Below are positions 62,615 to 64,000 of a stretch of DNA of 64,000 nucleotides, piece by piece; the first letter of the stretch is position 1; each line of letters begins with the position of its first letter. The stretch is from positions 744,001-808,000 of the forward strand of contig NZ_CP103807.1 in NCBI RefSeq assembly GCF_029773605.1, given 5' to 3'. The position numbers were made by a program, and so were the translations under genes. This DNA comes from Actinobacillus genomosp. 2. Its GTDB lineage: Bacteria > Pseudomonadota > Gammaproteobacteria > Enterobacterales > Pasteurellaceae. The notes under the pieces were generated by a model that worked only from the letters and a program-made list of their open reading frames with translations, was not told the DNA's origin and searched no databases.

Positions 62615-63220
62615 TTAAAGAGAGGCTTTTAATGCTTCACGAATTAATTGTTCGCTGGTTGCGCCTACTTTATTCACTTTTTTAATCATCTTCTCGGCAT
62701 CAGCAAGTTTATAGCCTAACGCTACTAAAGCATCACGGGCTTCATCTGCCGGATCATGCGAATGTGTTGCAACAATCGTTTCCACCGAATGTTCTTCAAA
62801 GAAATCGCTTTGTGCCACACCTTTGAATTTGCCTTTGAGCTCGACTAATAAACGCTCAGCTGTCTTACGCCCAATGCCCGGAATTTTAGTTAATTTGGCT
62901 AATTCTTCTTGCTCTACCGCATTCGCAAATTGTGAAACCGACATCGCCGATAAAATCGCAAGTGCTAATTTAGGTCCGACACCATTAGTTTTAATCAATT
63001 CACGAAATAGTGTTCTATCTTGCTTTTGTGCAAAACCAAATAATAAATGTGCATCTTCACGTACTACTAAATGCGTAAAGATTGTGGCTTCTTCACCTAC
63101 TTGCGGCAAGCTGTAAAAGCTCGTCATCGGCAATAGCACTTCATATCCGACACCTTGAACATCAATTACCATTTCAGGCGGTTGTTTTTCAATAATTTTA
63201 CCGTGTAATCTTCCGATCAT
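62615..63220 (-). CDS. ruvA: Holliday junction binding protein RuvA
   Basis: A 201-residue DNA-junction binding protein (E. coli: 203). Three domains are visible: an OB-fold ([17 protein letters not shown]...), a double helix-hairpin-helix ([28 protein letters not shown]), and a flexible linker with the C-terminal RuvB-binding helices. It forms tetramers at Holliday junctions. ruvB follows. Confidence 0.97.
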   Translation of the reverse strand: MIGRLHGKIIEKQPPEMVIDVQGVGYEVLLPMTSFYSLPQVGEEATIFTHLVVREDAHLLFGFAQKQDRTLFRELIKTNGVGPKLALAILSAMSVSQFANAVEQEELAKLTKIPGIGRKTAERLLVELKGKFKGVAQSDFFEEHSVETIVATHSHDPADEARDALVALGYKLADAEKMIKKVNKVGATSEQLIREALKASL

Positions 63221-63285
63221 TGATTTTATTCCAAACTAAAAAATTTGCCTTAGCATAACAGAAAACTGTATAGAATAACAGGCTG

Positions 63286-63294
63286 ACAAGCGGT
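63286..63294 (+). repeat. Uptake signal sequence core (Apl type)
   Basis: Exact ACAAGCGGT followed by CTATTT in the gap between ruvA and potC. Confidence 0.65.
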
Positions 63295-63324
63295 CTATTT
63301 CGGCTAATTTTTTGCAAAAAAATA

Positions 63325-63342
63325 GCCCGCTAATCAGCGGGC
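63325..63342 (-). terminator. Terminator of the pot operon
   Basis: GCCCGC, 6-base loop, GCGGGC. On the minus strand it is followed by TATTTTTTT, just after potC. Confidence 0.88.
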
Positions 63343-63351
63343 CATTTTTAA

Positions 63352-64000
63352 TCAAATTAAATTACGCTTTTTTCTTACCACTAATTGGCTTAAAACTACC
63401 AATGTTAATGAGAAAATAATCATAATTGTTGCTAATGCATTGACTTCCGGCGTCACACCCGTTTTCACTAGCGAGAAGATTTTTAACGGTAATACTTCAT
63501 AACTTGGGCTGGTAACAAATGATGAAACCACTACGTCATCTAACGAAATCGTAAAACTTAATAACCAACCGGAAATAATCGATGGTAATGCTAGAGGTAA
63601 AATAATTTTACGTAAAATCGTCACTTCGCTTGCACCTAAATCTTTCGCCGCTTCCAACATCTTACCGTCAAAATCACTTAAGCGAGATGAAATAGTAATT
63701 ACTACATAAGGCAAACAGAAAGTAATATGTGCAATTAATAACGAAATAAAGCCAAGTTGCACACCTAAAATCATAAACAGCACTAATAATGAAACTGCCA
63801 TGACGATATCCGGTGACATCATGACGATAAACAGTAAACCGCCAACCATTTGCTTACCACGGAATTTATAACGATATAATGCAATCGAAGTTAATGTCCC
63901 TAAAATAGTTGAAAACGTTGCGGCAAAAAATGCAATCGTCAATGAATTCATAGTTGCATGAACCAGCGTATCATTTGCAAATAAACGCTCATACCAGTTC
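63352..64000 (-). CDS. potC: Spermidine/putrescine ABC transporter permease PotC (5' end missing)
   Basis: The C-terminal part of an ABC-importer membrane subunit. The frame stays open to the right window edge (full codons from 63999), so the gene starts outside; the internal ATG at 63951 is not the start. The sequence from NWYERLFANDTLVHA onwards aligns with E. coli PotC, with VMMSPDIVMAVSLLVLFM, the EAAKDLGASEVTILRKIILPLALPSI loop (the EAA motif that docks on PotA) and DDVVVSSFV. It is the last or near-last gene of a potABCD-type operon that imports polyamines. A terminator follows. Confidence 0.93.
   Translation of the reverse strand, partial: NWYERLFANDTLVHATMNSLTIAFFAATFSTILGTLTSIALYRYKFRGKQMVGGLLFIVMMSPDIVMAVSLLVLFMILGVQLGFISLLIAHITFCLPYVVITISSRLSDFDGKMLEAAKDLGASEVTILRKIILPLALPSIISGWLLSFTISLDDVVVSSFVTSPSYEVLPLKIFSLVKTGVTPEVNALATIMIIFSLTLVVLSQLVVRKKRNLI

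Overview
The window is a gene-dense, AT-rich stretch of a Pasteurellaceae chromosome. At least 16 exact copies of the Actinobacillus pleuropneumoniae-type DNA uptake signal core (ACAAGCGGT on either strand) point to the Actinobacillus/Mannheimia side of the family rather than to Haemophilus influenzae, whose core is AAGTGCGGT. Protein content (FadR-NhaB-DsbB, GalTKM, TolQRAB-Pal, SecM-SecA-MutT) is typical of gammaproteobacteria. Actinobacillus is the best guess; the species is not proven. There are no rRNA or tRNA genes, CRISPR arrays, insertion sequences or prophage blocks.

Layout. 1-6.4 kb: start of a periplasmic alpha-amylase (malS, cut by the left edge, minus strand), a YuiF-type permease, xthA, ilvY and two glycosyltransferase family 9 genes, then rpmE. 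6.4-14.3 kb: tktA, phoH-like, fadR, nhaB, dsbB, metC. 14.4-23.1 kb: htpG (sigma-32 promoter), catalase, a frameshifted membrane metallophosphoesterase, nrdA and nrdB. 23.1-34.3 kb: a galactoside regulon made of a LacI-type regulator, a lacY-like permease (frameshifted), a GH36 alpha-galactosidase, then galT, galK, galM and lacZ. Two promoters carry matching LacI-type operators and four perfect CRP palindromes. 34.5-47 kb: ycjF, dusC, djlA, an EamA transporter, then pal-tolB-tolA-tolR-tolQ-ybgC and ybgE-cydX-cydB-cydA, the same order as in E. coli. 47-64 kb: a small exported protein, groL (frameshifted) and groS, mutT, secA, secM, dciA, an NlpE-like lipoprotein, tcdA, uup, a Bro-N protein, gyrA, ubiG, ruvB, ruvA and the end of potC, cut by the right edge.

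How parts work together. The galactoside cluster can import alpha- and beta-galactosides, split them and feed galactose through mutarotase, kinase and uridylyltransferase, under catabolite control. The tol-pal and cyd genes serve envelope integrity and microaerobic respiration. secM and secA form a translation-arrest feedback unit: the secM stop region is perfectly complementary to the secA ribosome binding site.

Points of most interest: the SecM arrest peptide (HPIRAGP) and its SD-sequestering helix; three separate one-base deletions breaking groL, lacY and the phosphoesterase (sequencing error is likely, at least for groL); paired NrdR boxes; three consecutive hairpins between nrdA and nrdB; uptake signals arranged as transcription terminators; and a Bro-N gene inserted between gyrA and uup. 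I found no clearly unprecedented multi-gene system.
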